Assembly (NCBI RefSeq): GCF_015832195.1
Contig: NC_052016.1
Span: 82,683,047-82,747,046, forward strand
Source: Motacilla alba alba
Lineage: Eukaryota > Chordata > Aves > Passeriformes > Motacillidae
DNA length: 64,000 bases
Direction of reading: 5' to 3'
Part shown: one piece after another, positions 25,010 through 36,213 of the stretch
Layout: every line of letters starts with the position of its first letter
Numbering within the stretch: position 1 is the first letter of the stretch
Program-made: the position numbers and the translations under genes
Notes under the pieces: generated by a model
The model's database searches: none
Seen by the model: only the letters and a program-made list of their open reading frames with translations
Told to the model about the DNA's origin: nothing

Positions 25010-25700
25010 GCTTTGGTTCTTAAGTCCATTAACTTGCCTTTCACTACCTGAATGAACCCATGGACCAGGGTGGTTTGCTGCAGATCTCTGCCAGAAATGG
25101 ATCTCAACCTGCAGGATCTATTACCAGCAGCAGTAGCCTAGCACACTTGTTACTGCTTCCAGCCAGCAGCTACGTGCCCTTTCCAGCTGCTTTATTTGGA
25201 ATTACAGGTTTCAAGCTCAGTGCCATCCTCCCTAATTAGGAGGCCCTGAAGATCTTAGCCTGAGGGTTGTTCGAGCAAAAGCTATTCTCCAGCACAAACA
25301 TATTTTTATCTCCAATGCAAGTCTGCTTTCAGGGCCTAACTGCAGTTAGTTATTACAGTCATACACATTTAGCTTTGGGCAAACGCTGTGAGCAGCATTT
25401 GTATTCAAGACAATAGGCACTCATCAGTGTAAATTCCTGTCTGCTATGCAAGGTGCATCTTTTTGATCTTTTAGAAAGAGCTGGAAAATGGGATGGTATT
25501 TGCAAACGTCTTTCAGCAGAGCAATGTCAATAAAATAATCATGTTGAGACCAGTACGTGGAATCGACTTCTTGGAGGGGCCACGGGGATGGTTATAGGTG
25601 CAGGAATGAGTTGTGTAGCTTTTGATTACCTAGTCCGAAGCTCATAGATGAGAAATTGTGCAAAGGCTCAGCATCTCCAGGATGCATCAGTCTCTCATTT
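25010..25700. promoter_or_regulatory. Candidate non-coding regulatory element
   Basis: More balanced in base composition than its flanks and not an open frame. It contains a perfect 10-base palindrome 'cctaattagg' at 25231-25240 with a homeodomain TAATTA core. It also has a SOX-like 'acaatag' near 25410 and about eight CpGs, including 'ttcgag', 'aaacgc', 'gtacgtgg', 'aatcgac' and 'tccgaag'. These features fit a conserved enhancer but do not prove one. Confidence 0.25.
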
Positions 25701-25739
25701 GACATGGCAAATTGAAGGTTTTCCCACTTTTTTCTTTTC

Positions 25740-25754
25740 TTTTTTTTTTTTTTT
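25740..25754. repeat. T homopolymer, 15 bases
   Basis: Run of T following a TTTCTTTTC stretch; low complexity only. Confidence 0.9.
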
Positions 25755-26016
25755 ATTCAATGTGTGTGGAAACACTTTGTAGATACTTTACCTTCAGCAC
25801 ACTAATACATAAAGGCAACAATGATATGCAATTGCACTGCTATGGCTGGTGCATGTTAACAAATGGGAGTAAAAGTGTAGTTTAATTTCTTACTAAAACA
25901 TTGTTTCACAGACTGGCTCCCCACAAACACTTCCGGTGCAGAGTTTTGCAAATCTTCAGTGTTTAATGTATCTCTCTACTGGTCACTGCTCCCTAGCCAC
26001 ACTACATCCATAAATA

Positions 26017-26017
<1 letters not shown>

Positions 26018-26062
<45 letters not shown>
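26018..26062. repeat. (ATT)15 microsatellite
   Basis: Fifteen uninterrupted ATT units. Perfect and long enough to be polymorphic. It lies in plain AT-rich sequence with no gene near it in this window. Confidence 0.97.
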
Positions 26063-26065
<3 letters not shown>

Positions 26066-26246
26066 CAATTGCATGTGTTTGTTGTTAATCAATGAACTTG
26101 AACACATTGTATTTGTGGTTTTTGTTTTGTTTTAGTTTGTTTTTTTAATACATCTGGAAGAAGCACTCTAATGAGTATACATAAATCTTTTCTCCTTCCT
26201 AAACATCGCTACTTAGAATGCAGCCTTATTCAAAGTTTATTCTCTT

Positions 26247-26281
26247 AAGAATAAATAAAGAATAAATAAATTAAGAATAAA
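26247..26281. repeat. AAGAATAAAT-type tandem patch
   Basis: Three imperfect copies of AAGAATAAA(TA) in a row. Contains several AATAAA hexamers that are part of the repeat and not evidence for a gene end. Confidence 0.8.
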
Positions 26282-26553
26282 GGTGTCAGGATGTTTGTGA
26301 AGTACAAATGCAAGTGCTGTACTCAGAGGAATATTGCAGGATTGCCATGGTAAGATGATGGTTCATTTAAAAGCTGGTTTTAATATGAGTGAGAAATAAT
26401 CAAGAAGCAGAAATGAGAAAGTAATCTAAATGAAAAAACAGTGAAAGGAAAAAGAGAAAAATACTTAATGGAATATATATTTATATATTATCAGTGCTTC
26501 CTTTTTAGAAGGTGGGTGTATCATATGTAGGAAGAAGAAAGCAGTACACTGGT

Positions 26554-26600
26554 GCTAGAAATACAAAATACAAATACCCTGCTAGAAATACAAAATACAA
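26554..26600. repeat. 20-base direct duplication, period 27
   Basis: The word 'gctagaaatacaaaatacaa' occurs at 26554-26573 and, identical, at 26581-26600. A recent local tandem duplication like the one at 23884-23930. Confidence 0.9.
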
Positions 26601-28639
26601 GTTTTTCTAATATCAAATTAGGATCTTCAATTTTAATCATAGAAGTCTTCTTTGTTGTACCTTAAGTAGGAATTTAACAGTGCTTACTTAAGCTGCAGAA
26701 AAGCTCTTAAAAATAAACCTTCTTTTATTTTCATGTTATTATATTTCTTGTAATTTTCAGTAAAGTATTTTTCAGAAAAAGGCTTCTTGTTCAGTGACCA
26801 TAGAGGAGAGAAGCTGGTGATGATACAACAGCTGCTGTACATAGATATTTAAAAAGATGACATCTGATGATTAAGACTGTTTTGGTTTGTTTGTTGGTTG
26901 CTTTTTTCAGTACAGTGTATCTGTTTAGCTACAGGATGTAGCCATTTTCTCTTCAAAATTTTCATATGTAGGTTCTGGAATAAAAAAAAAAAGTTAATAT
27001 TTTAGTTTTGTTCCTATATGTATTAGGCAAAGCTAATGATTTAAGACTATCAAAACCCAGGAGATATGTAGTTTTACAATGCTTGGAGATTTCAAAGTAC
27101 AAGACAGTGGCATAAGAACATATTCAGGTTCATATCGGATTACACAAAATATTCAGCCAATTCATATCTTGAATAAAATGGATTAGTAATAGGGTATTGA
27201 CAACCTAAGGAAGAGTCTAAGCTGGAAGTAACATTGCACAGAAATTTTTCCAGGGCTTCCTGAGCCATAATGGAAGTTTTGAATTGAATGATTCCAAAGC
27301 AAGCTTTTTTCCCATTATTTTTCCTGTCAATTTTGAAACATTGTAAAAATTTACAAGTACTTTCTCATGTAATTTTCTGTGTGATGTAAGTCATGTTTGT
27401 TTTCCTTCCTTGCTTTTTCTGGGGTTGTGTTTTTTGGTGGTTGGTTGTTTTGGTAGTAAGTAATTCCCTTACTCCCTGTACGAGAAAAAAAGAATGAACA
27501 GTCTGTTTGTACCTTCTTCAAACTGCTTTGAATTGAGACCTCTGTTATATCTCTCTCCTCCATTTATCTCTCATCCAGCTTGAAGCATCCTTGACTGTTT
27601 GGTAGTTCCAGGTACAGAAAAGCATAAAGAAGACTAATATGTCAGGTAAAATTTAATAATCCAAAAGACAAAGCCGCATATTTTAAGCAGCTGAATTAAA
27701 GAGATCTGTTGGCTTTTAGAGTTCTCTCAAGCATTATTAGCTGGTATTGCTCATTGGAAGTTTACTTAATACTGCAGTGCTCATTTAGGAAGTGTATACA
27801 TCTCTGGGTCTGCTCTTTATAGTGCTTCCTAGAAATATAGATTTGATAATAAGACACAGCAGAGCTCTATGATTCAAATGTAGTCTTTGTGATAATTCAA
27901 AATTTAAAAAATATCAGAAAGTCCCTTAACTTTTCCCTTTGACATGAACATACCAAGTAGGGCAGGATTACCTTACATACACTGAAGTTTATTAACTGAC
28001 ATGGTGTGCTATTAACAGTGACGCTTCCAAACTTGATGGTACTGACAGGGGCTTTATTACTTAATTCAGTTGTTCAGACTTCATATTTTGGAAACATTTG
28101 TCTGATGGTTCCTGTGAAAATGTAGATGGAAATTAACAATGAGAGTAGAAGGACTCAAAAAAAAAGGAACTTTATTGGATTTTAAGGTTTGGGGGTTTTT
28201 AACAATATAGAGTAAAGCAGAATTAGGGAGATTACATTTGTTGGCAGATGTCATGCAGGATTTGCCATTTCCCAGTTCCTAGCTTTGTGCTGAATCTTGT
28301 TAAACAAATACTACTAAGCTCTCAGTTTCCAAATTTGAGCTGGATTTTAAATACAATGTTTCCTACTCTTTCTGTATATAATCTTACAGTTTTATGGATT
28401 CTGTGGAAACACAAATTATGGGAAGGTGAGAAACAGAGTTAGTCATTCCTCAGTTCCCGTCTTGCTGTGATTCCTTACCATAACACATCCTTCTTGGGTG
28501 TGCGGTGGGAGAAATGATGTTAACGCTTTCCCCCAGCTCTTTGGAGAATTTAGCAAGATCCACACCTTCTCTGAATGGCTGTGCTTTGATGCTAAGTATT
28601 GTGTCATGTATAATGGACAGGATACTTACTTAAAAAACA
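26601..28639. other. AT-rich non-coding sequence
   Basis: No gene or named repeat recognised; short A and T runs only, for example around 26981-26992. Confidence 0.55.
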
Positions 28640-29684
28640 AAACAAAACAAAATAAACAGCCAAACTTTGGATGATGGCATTCTGTAATACTTGTGTTTGG
28701 AATGAAATCACCAAAACAACTGGTCTGGTTGGAAATGGGGAACTCTCCTTATTGCAAGAGTCTTTGATATGGTCATCTTGGACAAGACTCCCCAAATCAC
28801 TTTTCTGCTGGTTTGTGGTACTACTTGGCAACCCCAGTGCATGCATGGTGCATTTTCAGGTGCTATCTCAAATGACATAGAAAACATCTCCCAACCATTG
28901 TGAAAAAATGTGCTACAGGCTGTCCTACCAGGACATTTCTGTGTCAGCAGCAAGTTCCTACAGGCTGTTTTCAAGTGGCTTACCTACAGATGATTGGATT
29001 AATTCCCCAGTAGGATCCAGCTGGGACACTATACTCAGGACATTAATCAAGACATTTAAGCTCACAAATTGAACAAAGCACTGAAGGAACTGCCTGGGGG
29101 AATCTCTACACCCTTTAAAATTCCTCCATGGAGAACTCACTTATCTGCAGTACTTCAGTCAGATAATTGATTGTGACATAAGGTGGCTCGAAGATCAGTC
29201 AGTCGCTTAGCTTGAAATCAGTCCCTTGTCTCCAGCCAGTCCATTAGCTCACCTGTGTACAAGACTGGTCTTGGAAGTCCTGAGCTTCTCAGGGAATTCA
29301 TTACTAGGTGTGAATGAAGGAACAGCTGTGATATCCAGGTGCAATGGTGCAGCAGTGGACCAACTTGGACTTCATATTTGGGGTTTAACTTCCATAGCTT
29401 GTGCCCCTGAGGATCAACAGGGAAGGTGGCTCAGCAGGAAGGGACATGGAAATGCAACAGTCAGGGCTTTGTGCTCCTTCAAATCTCCTGCAAACTGTTT
29501 CCTAATGTCTGCAATCAAATGGCCAATCCTTCTGCAAACCTAAAATACTTTCGTTTTTTCTATTCTATTCACAAATGTGACAATGTTTCTATTTTTAGTA
29601 GCTGTAAAAATACTCAATATCTCATCAAAGTCTTTCCTCAGGACCAGCTGGCTTAAGGGAAAATTATGGATTGCTCTTACTTGT
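28640..29684. other. Unassigned moderately GC-rich block
   Basis: About 1 kb with overlapping open frames of 60-105 codons on both strands, including 29226-29543 (105 codons, plus) and 28708-28974 (88 codons, minus). Frames that overlap in several registers point to higher GC content and fewer stops, not to a real gene. The composition and the CR1 and LTR neighbours suggest a decayed mobile element, but I cannot place it in a family. It opens with an AAAAC-rich patch at 28632-28660. Confidence 0.35.
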
Positions 29685-29765
29685 AGAATGGCCAGGGTTG
29701 AAAGGAGCCTTAAAGAGCATCAAGTTCCAATCTCCCTGTCATGGAAAGGAACACCTTTCCTAATA
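29685..29765 (-). mobile_element. CR1 LINE 3' end, minus strand
   Basis: Read on the plus strand, the piece gives 'agaatggccagggttgaaag', a decayed 'gaccttaaagatcatctagt' block ('gccttaaagagcatcaagtt'), 'ccaatctccctgtcatgg' and 'aggaacacctttcctaatag'. That is the reverse complement of the CR1 terminal region ('cccatggcagggg... aactagatgatctttaaggtc'). It is truncated and non-coding, and the only CR1 piece in the window on this strand. Confidence 0.8.
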
Positions 29766-29997
29766 GTTGCACTGGCATTATTGGAGGTCTATCTTCAGGT
29801 TTAGAGGATTAATTAGATAATGGCTGGAAGTTCTTTTTGCTAAATTAAGTGAGTTTTGCCAGTTATCAGCCTAGTGGGTGCAGATAACTGTGAGTATGAG
29901 AAACAGCAGTGAAGTCTTTTAGGGCTGTTGGATCACTGAGACCATGCCTCCTTGTTTATCTTGAAAATCAGCTTTGGAATAAAATGCCCATTCTTTA
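29766..29997. other. Unique spacer between CR1 and LTR
   Basis: No feature recognised. The last bases before the LTR do not match the bases after it well enough to call a target-site duplication. Confidence 0.5.
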
Positions 29998-30599
29998 TGG
30001 TTTTTGCTGGGGTAGAATTAGATTTCTTCACAGTAACACAGATATGGGTCTGTGTTTTGGATTTGTGACCAAGACAGTGTAATAACAAAGTCAGCAAAAT
30101 AACAGTGGTATATTTTAGCTGTTGCTGAGAAGCGTGTACACAGAGCTAAAGCCTTTTCTGCCTCTCAGCCCACCCCCACCAGTGAGCAGGCTGGGGGTGT
30201 GGGAGGAGCTGAGAGGGGACACAGCTGGGATGGCTGACCCCAGGTGACACAGGGGATATTCCCTACCATATGTCTCCCACCGTGCTCAGCATATGAAGCT
30301 GGGGGACGAAGGAGGAAAGGGGGGACATTTGGAGTGATAGCCTTTTCTCATCCTAATAATCTGTTCCGTGTGAGGGAGCCTGGCTTTCCTGGAGATGGCC
30401 AAACACCTGCCTGGCCTTAGGGAGGGGTGAATGAATTTCTTGCTTTGCTTTGTTTCTCTGCATGGCTTTTGCTTTACCTATTAAACTGTCTTTTATCTTA
30501 ATCCATGAGTTTTCTCACATTTACCCTTCCAATTCTCTCTCCCATCCTGACATGATGGCAGCTTGGGATTCAGTTGCTGGCTGGGGTTAAACCACAACA
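29998..30599 (+). mobile_element. Solo LTR of an endogenous retrovirus (avian ERV, probably ERVL-like)
   Basis: About 600 bases recognised as a widespread neoavian LTR. It has a 5' part with 'ctggggtagaatta' and 'ctgtgttttggatttgtg', a C-rich 'cccacccccaccagtgagcagg' block, and 'ggggacacagctggga'. The U3/R region includes 'ggaggaaaggggggacattt'. Farther along are 'ttgctttacctattaaactg' with an ATTAAA polyadenylation signal at 30480-30485 and the end 'ctggggttaaaccacaaca'. The LTR begins TG and ends CA, as retroviral LTRs do. No gag, pol or env sequence lies next to it, so it is a solo LTR left after recombination between two LTRs. The TATA-like site near 30290 has decayed. The ERVL class is from memory of similar repeats and is less sure than the LTR call itself. 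Confidence 0.88.
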
Positions 30600-31664
30600 T
30601 TATTTCAGGCAATTGCCTTCCTACTGAAATTTGACGCATGTTTTGTATGGGATTTTATGAAAACCTACAAATTCCCATTTGCTTGAGGTTGCTGCTTAAA
30701 ATTATGATTCTTTAACTGTTAGATTGGTGACAAGATGCCATGTATGGAATATTTGTTATCTCAACAATATCTTGGAAGCTTTGTATTCTTCTGGGACTGT
30801 GAGCTCCTATTTACTACACTGAGCTTCAGAAACAGGCTTGTAACACGCCACAGTTGAATTATCATCAGACAGGAATGCTGGTTAAGTGCATGCCTTCCTG
30901 TCAACAATTTTAGTTGACACAGTAGCTTTTTTTTAAAATCTGAGCAAAATTTAAGTTTAACATAACCTGGAAAGTTGACCTCTTCTTAATTGGCTGATAT
31001 GCCTGGGAAATGCTGTAGCTTGTATGCCAGAGAAAGAGCACAAAGTCTGCCAATGAATATAAGTTGATAGGAATTACCACACATGTTTGCCTAGATTAAG
31101 AGTATGTCTCTGTAAGAGTGTGCCTGTGATATATGTAACCAATTAGCTGTATTTCTGGTCCAAAGGCCTCTATAACTTTGTAATTTTTTTTTGTTTTGTT
31201 TATCTTTGTGTTGTTTCGTCTGACCAGCCTCCTTGTAATTTTTTTTTATTTTTATTTCTAAATAGATGATCCCAGTCTTGCTGCTGTGTCACTAATTAGT
31301 TTTGTTGCTGAAGTAGCATGATCCAAGATAAAACATTCTGTACTTGAAACAAGGATCTCTCACATATGCTTAACTATTTCTAGGGACATACTCCTGTACA
31401 TTTTTAAAACCTGTACATACCCTTCCTTCAATTGCCAAAATCTTTTGAATTAGGGCAGAATATATTTACTGGTCTGTGAGGCTTTATTCATGATTGATTT
31501 TTTTGTATAGGTACTTCTAATGACTGGCAGTGTAGCAATATTAAATCTTGGTGGCCCAGTTGTGCAACATTTTATACAAAATGCTTCCAGTGTCCCACAT
31601 TTCCTAACTTGGATAATAACGTCTCATAAGCAGTTTCAAGTTCACAGCCTGCAGCCAGAACTCC
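30600..31664. other. AT-rich non-coding sequence
   Basis: No gene. Two T runs at about 31187-31194 and 31238-31246 sit in the same local context 'cttgtaattttttttt', giving a short imperfect direct repeat. Confidence 0.55.
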
Positions 31665-31925
31665 TTGCATTCATTTTTTTCCTTCCTCCTCCTCTATTCC
31701 ATATGGTTGGGGTCCTCATGTGTCAGCCCTCCAACTCACCACCAGGTTTTATACTGCTGAAGTGCAGCATCTCCTGATTTCCCTCCTCTCCTTCCTCCAT
31801 TCCCACCTCTCTCTCCCTTGGCATTGCACCACCAAGGTGAGGAGCTCCATGTAAGCATCCTTCCCCCCAGTGCTGTTTAAACCCCTCCCCTTCTATTTTC
31901 AATCTCCCCACATCTTTTCAGGGGT
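31665..31925. repeat. Pyrimidine-rich tract
   Basis: The plus strand is strongly C+T biased, with blocks such as 'ttccttcctcctcctctatt' and 'ccctcctctccttcctccat'. It has few purines except around 31755-31770 and 31830-31855. The minus strand is therefore purine-rich, giving a G/E-rich chance frame at 31723-31911. Such tracts can form triplex DNA or be degraded microsatellites. Confidence 0.75.
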
Positions 31926-34270
31926 CTTCTTTGCTCCTCTGTTGGGTTGTCCAAAAACTCAAATGTACCTCCATACAACAGCTTTCCCTGACATAGATTC
32001 CTGAGTCTGCCTCAACTTGGGTCATGTGGAAATCCCCCATTCCCTATGTCCTTAGTGATGGTGGCCATGCAGAGTAGTCTCTCAAGATTCATTCAGCTAA
32101 AGGGTGAAAGGTTTTCTTTGGACATCTCATTCTTTTCTGACACTCTTTCCCCCTTTTCTCCACTGGGAAAGGGAGACCAAAGTCTGTATTAGTGACTTCT
32201 AGTTTTATCTAAGACAGTTTTCCTTATTGAACAGAATTTTTTTCTCTAAACAAAGATAATAAAAATATTCCCATTATAGGCACAAAGTTTGAGATATAAT
32301 GTATGAATCTGTAAATAAGTTCTTAAAAGTCATGAAAATTTTGGAAATATGAGCAAAAGTGAGGGTTTTATTTTCTGTCTGTGTATATTTGGTTAAGCTG
32401 TTTTCACTGAATAACATCATGAGAGTGATAATATTTGAATGAAATTGCAGTTGTTGTTTATAAAGAAATGGAGGAAATCTGGTCTGGATTGAACAGCCAG
32501 AAGAAGACACTGAGTAGATAAAAACTGCATAAAGCAGAAAGCCATATGGGGTGATAAGAATTGATCTGACACTTATTGCCAGAAACATAAACATGAAAAT
32601 GCCTCCCCCAAACACATCTATACTTGAAAATACACCAAAGCAAATATGTCAGCATATAGAACAGAAGAAACTTTGGTTTATTTAATTGATGGAAGGGCAT
32701 TTGCTCAGAATACAGATTATCTCAAGTGCAGTAAAGACATTTTTCCAAGCCTAATCTAATCTTGCATTGATAGCACTGGACAACTGTACTGCATAATGGT
32801 AGCCACTGCAGAAATGCTGAAGCTGGCAACATCTCACCAGCTCTGGAGTCGTGGGATATAACATACAACTCAGTAATTTAAAAGCAATGGAACTGAATTT
32901 GTATGATGCCACATAGAAACAGTTTTCCTGCTGAGAAATCTTCTATTTTAGGTGTAATGTTGCATTTTTGTTAGAACATGTGCACCATGCTGAGCTGCCT
33001 TGTGCAGACACAGGAGCTTGGTCAGCATTAGCTTCAGGACCTCAGTGATTTGCAGTGTGGTGGAAGGATGCCCTGTGGAGTCCCTTGCTTATACATTAGA
33101 GTGCTTTCTCTGACTCTTCCAAAAAAGATGTGTTTATTGACTGTGCCACCAAGAAGTCAGTGTGATAATACTTCCCTTTACTTTCATGTTTATGATGAGT
33201 TATAAGTTATCAATATTCTCAACGGTTAATTGCTGTTAAAAGTCTCTGAGTCATCTAAATCTGAAAAGAAACTTATTTTCTGCTCTCCAGCAGAACATTC
33301 ATCTTTGCTGAACTGCATTTTGACAAGACCTCTGCAGTATTTTTCACTTTCACAGGACAGTGTCCCACTGGGAGACATAAGCAAGATAAATACTGTAGTG
33401 GGAAAAAAAATAAAGCTAAATTGTTTCTCTTTATGTTTATATTAACCTTTGCATTTATCTTCTTCCCTCTAATTCTCTAATTCAAATTTCTGTGCCTGTC
33501 ATTAAGCATACAATGTACAGAATCTTGCAACACAGTGAACTGGTATGTGAATCGAGTTGTGCAGAGAGCCAAGCTTTTGTGATGGGACAGTGGCTCCTGA
33601 AGGACATAGTGATCTGTGCATTGTGTTTGTGTGTAATTCTGCTGTGACTAGACAGATGGGTGGCTGTAAATGAAGTATCTTCCTATTCCCTCTGAGATAT
33701 ATGTGGTAATGTCCTTCTTTAGATGTTCTGTCATGGCAGTGCACACAATTAGCTACAGAATATTAGTTACTCTGCAGGATGCAAATCAACATCTTTCTGT
33801 AAGTGTGGTAAAGGCACCAACCTATCAAATGGTATCAAGCTTGTATTAGTGATTTGGTTGTTCATCAGCTGAGTCAGGGGAAGAGAGTATAACAAATGGA
33901 CAGTCCTATGTTTGTTTGTAATGAACCACAATTTAATGTTTTCATCTCCTTGCCCATTTAAATGCAAAAGAGCACATTTCAGTTTGCAGTATACGACATA
34001 CACTGATGTACAGCTCCAATGAAATATCAGTTTCTTCCAAAGCTTCTCATTGAGATGTAATAGCATCACAGCGGAGAAATGGCATTGTTGTTAAATACCA
34101 GTACTGATCTAAGTCAGAAATAAACTCTTCTTTAATGTTCTTTATGTAAAGAGAAATGCATTCTCCTGTTAACTTTAATATTTTTTCAATCAGGAGGATT
34201 TCCCTGAAATTCTTTGTGACCTTAGCTGCACCAAAAGGTGTTTGACTGTTAGCAAGTACCTAGGCAGATT
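31926..34270. other. Non-coding, nothing recognised
   Basis: Frames of 70-113 codons on the minus strand (32274-32615, 32458-32700, 33502-33744, 33767-34069) are hydrophobic or mixed and overlap each other. None looks like a known protein. Confidence 0.55.
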
Positions 34271-34304
34271 GTTTTAATCAAAAAATAGATGAGTTTGATT
34301 AAAC
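34271..34304. repeat. Inverted repeat, TTTTAATCAAA arms
   Basis: Arms at 34271-34282 and 34294-34304 pair with one extra T in the left arm, around an 11-base loop. The arms carry TAATC/GATTA homeodomain-like cores. Confidence 0.7.
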
Positions 34305-34429
34305 ACCTTAATCTGATATGTGCATATAAAGAATGACCTGACCTCTGCCAAAGATCATCAGCAGACTGTGGATCTGTCACCTTGTTAGAGAAGAAGTTTT
34401 AACTCATTTAAGTTGTTAAGTCTGAATCT

Positions 34430-34500
34430 GAATTCCAATTGGAATTCCCAGGTGCACTGCACTCCTGAGAGTTAAACTCAACTGGGAATTGGAACCCAGG
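34430..34500. repeat. 18-base perfect palindrome nested in a longer inverted repeat
   Basis: The word 'gaattccaattggaattc' at 34430-34447 is its own reverse complement. Its right part, 'aattcccag' at 34443-34451, pairs with 'ctgggaatt' at 34482-34490. In addition 'aattggaa...cccagg' recurs directly at 34437-34452 and 34487-34500. The site can fold in two competing ways. Confidence 0.9.
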
Positions 34501-36050
34501 ATCCAACCTAATTTTGAAAGCACAGAATGCCTTTGATGACCTCTGTAAAATTCCTACTTTTCTCTGTCATTGTGAAAATTTAGCAATTCTGTTCACACTT
34601 ACTTTCTTGTGAGCCATGTTGTGGAAAGATCTAGATCACTCTTCTTGCATCAGTTCTGTCTTAAGCTGTTAAGTCATCTCACATTTCCCAGACAAAATAA
34701 AATTAATAACCCTCTGGGGGAGCTAATTTATCTCTACTGATTTTAAGGTAGCATAGGGACGACAGGCTAGATGAAAGTGTCTGAAAGCTTGTTGTATAAA
34801 TTAGTGTTTATAATCCTTACCTTTGAATGCAGCAAAATCTTTAATGATAGCAGTCCGTGTCTTCATAATCAACTTTCTGTTAGCATTTCATGCAACAGAA
34901 AAATGTGTTTATTCTAAAGCCTGAGTATGGCTTTTGGAAGAACTATGTCACCAGCAATTTTTAAATCATGATACAAGTTTGCCACTTTTATTATTCAAAC
35001 CCTTTTCCATTGCATGTGGACGTACCCATAGCCCTAAACAGAGCTCCCTCTCACCCACTCCTAGGTAAGACTTCTGACACTGAGTTCTGCTTTAAGCTTT
35101 CTCCTGATGTGTCATGAATCATTAAAATTTTGCATCCAAATATTGCAATTTATCTCATATTAGGCCCTAAAAAAAAAAATCAATATTATGCTGTTAACAA
35201 TCCTCTTTTTTCGTGCTTGTACAAGAACTTGGTGATGAGTCTTGATGATGTTGGAAAAGTAGGAGAGAGAAAATAAATTCATAGGGTTTAAAATGAAAAG
35301 GCCTTTGCAAAATTGAATCTTCAGCATGTTATGCCAGGAAGGGTCTTGAGCATTTACTCAATACTTCTGGAAAACCAGAAAACTGCTCTTCATAAGAAAA
35401 TCAGATAGAGGCCTTTTATAGCAATGCAAGACAAATTTTAAGATACTTCAGGGAGTCTAAGAGTGGATTAAGCAGCTCATTTAAAGATCCCTAGTACTCT
35501 CTCCTTTCCCTGTTGGAAATTTTCATTGAGTTACTCCTAGTAGATTAAAGTCACTATATTTTCTAAGCATTTCTTTTTTTCTTTTTTTTTTTTTTTTATA
35601 TCTACTAACAAATTTATCAGAGGTTTGATATTTTGATTGGTTGATTGGTTTGGTCTGTTTGTTTCTTGCATGCCTATTTTGCAGTATACTTGCATTTGTT
35701 TTGGAAGAAGATTCTGTTCTGTGATTGTGGAGACAAGTAACCATATTTTCAGAAATATGTGTTCAGAAAGTGTTCCTTCCAATGATGATTTTTTTGTCTT
35801 CTACTTATAGTAATATTTCTGGTTGTCCAGTGGGTAAAGATAGCTTTAGACTTATCCTACTTAGTTTCATTCATGCAACACTGTAAAATTTCTTCTAAGT
35901 TCCTTCTAAGATTCTTCAGTCAACAGAGTTCTCAAAAGGGAATGGAGCTATCCCTGGCCCCAAGCTTCTCCCAACATAGATAACGCTGAAAGCAGTGAAG
36001 CAGTCTATTAACTTAAGTCTTATCTATATCTTGTGTTGGATCTTCCTCTC
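34501..36050. other. AT-rich non-coding sequence
   Basis: Contains a T-rich run at about 35574-35598 and a short GATTGGTT patch near 35634-35650. The minus-strand frames across it (35523-35782) owe their lysines to the T run. No gene. Confidence 0.6.
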
Positions 36051-36213
36051 AAAAAAAAAAAAAAACCCAAAAAATACCAAAAAACAACAACAACAAAAAA
36101 AACCCCCTGAAACAAAAACAACAACCAAGAAAACCCCAAACAAAACAAAAAATCTACACTGAAATCTAATAATTGCTTCCTTGTGGTTTTTGGGTTTGTT
36201 TTTTTTTTTTTCC
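36051..36213. repeat. A-rich patch followed by T-rich patch
   Basis: A15 at 36051-36065 is followed by about 90 bases of A with C interruptions (CAACAACAA, AAACCCC). A T-rich stretch with T13 follows at about 36188-36213. The two patches are roughly complementary in composition. Confidence 0.85.

Noticed and set aside
32274..32615. 113-codon hydrophobic minus-strand frame, possible membrane protein
   Set aside because: Hydrophobicity comes from T-rich codons in AT-rich DNA; overlaps another frame and matches no family.
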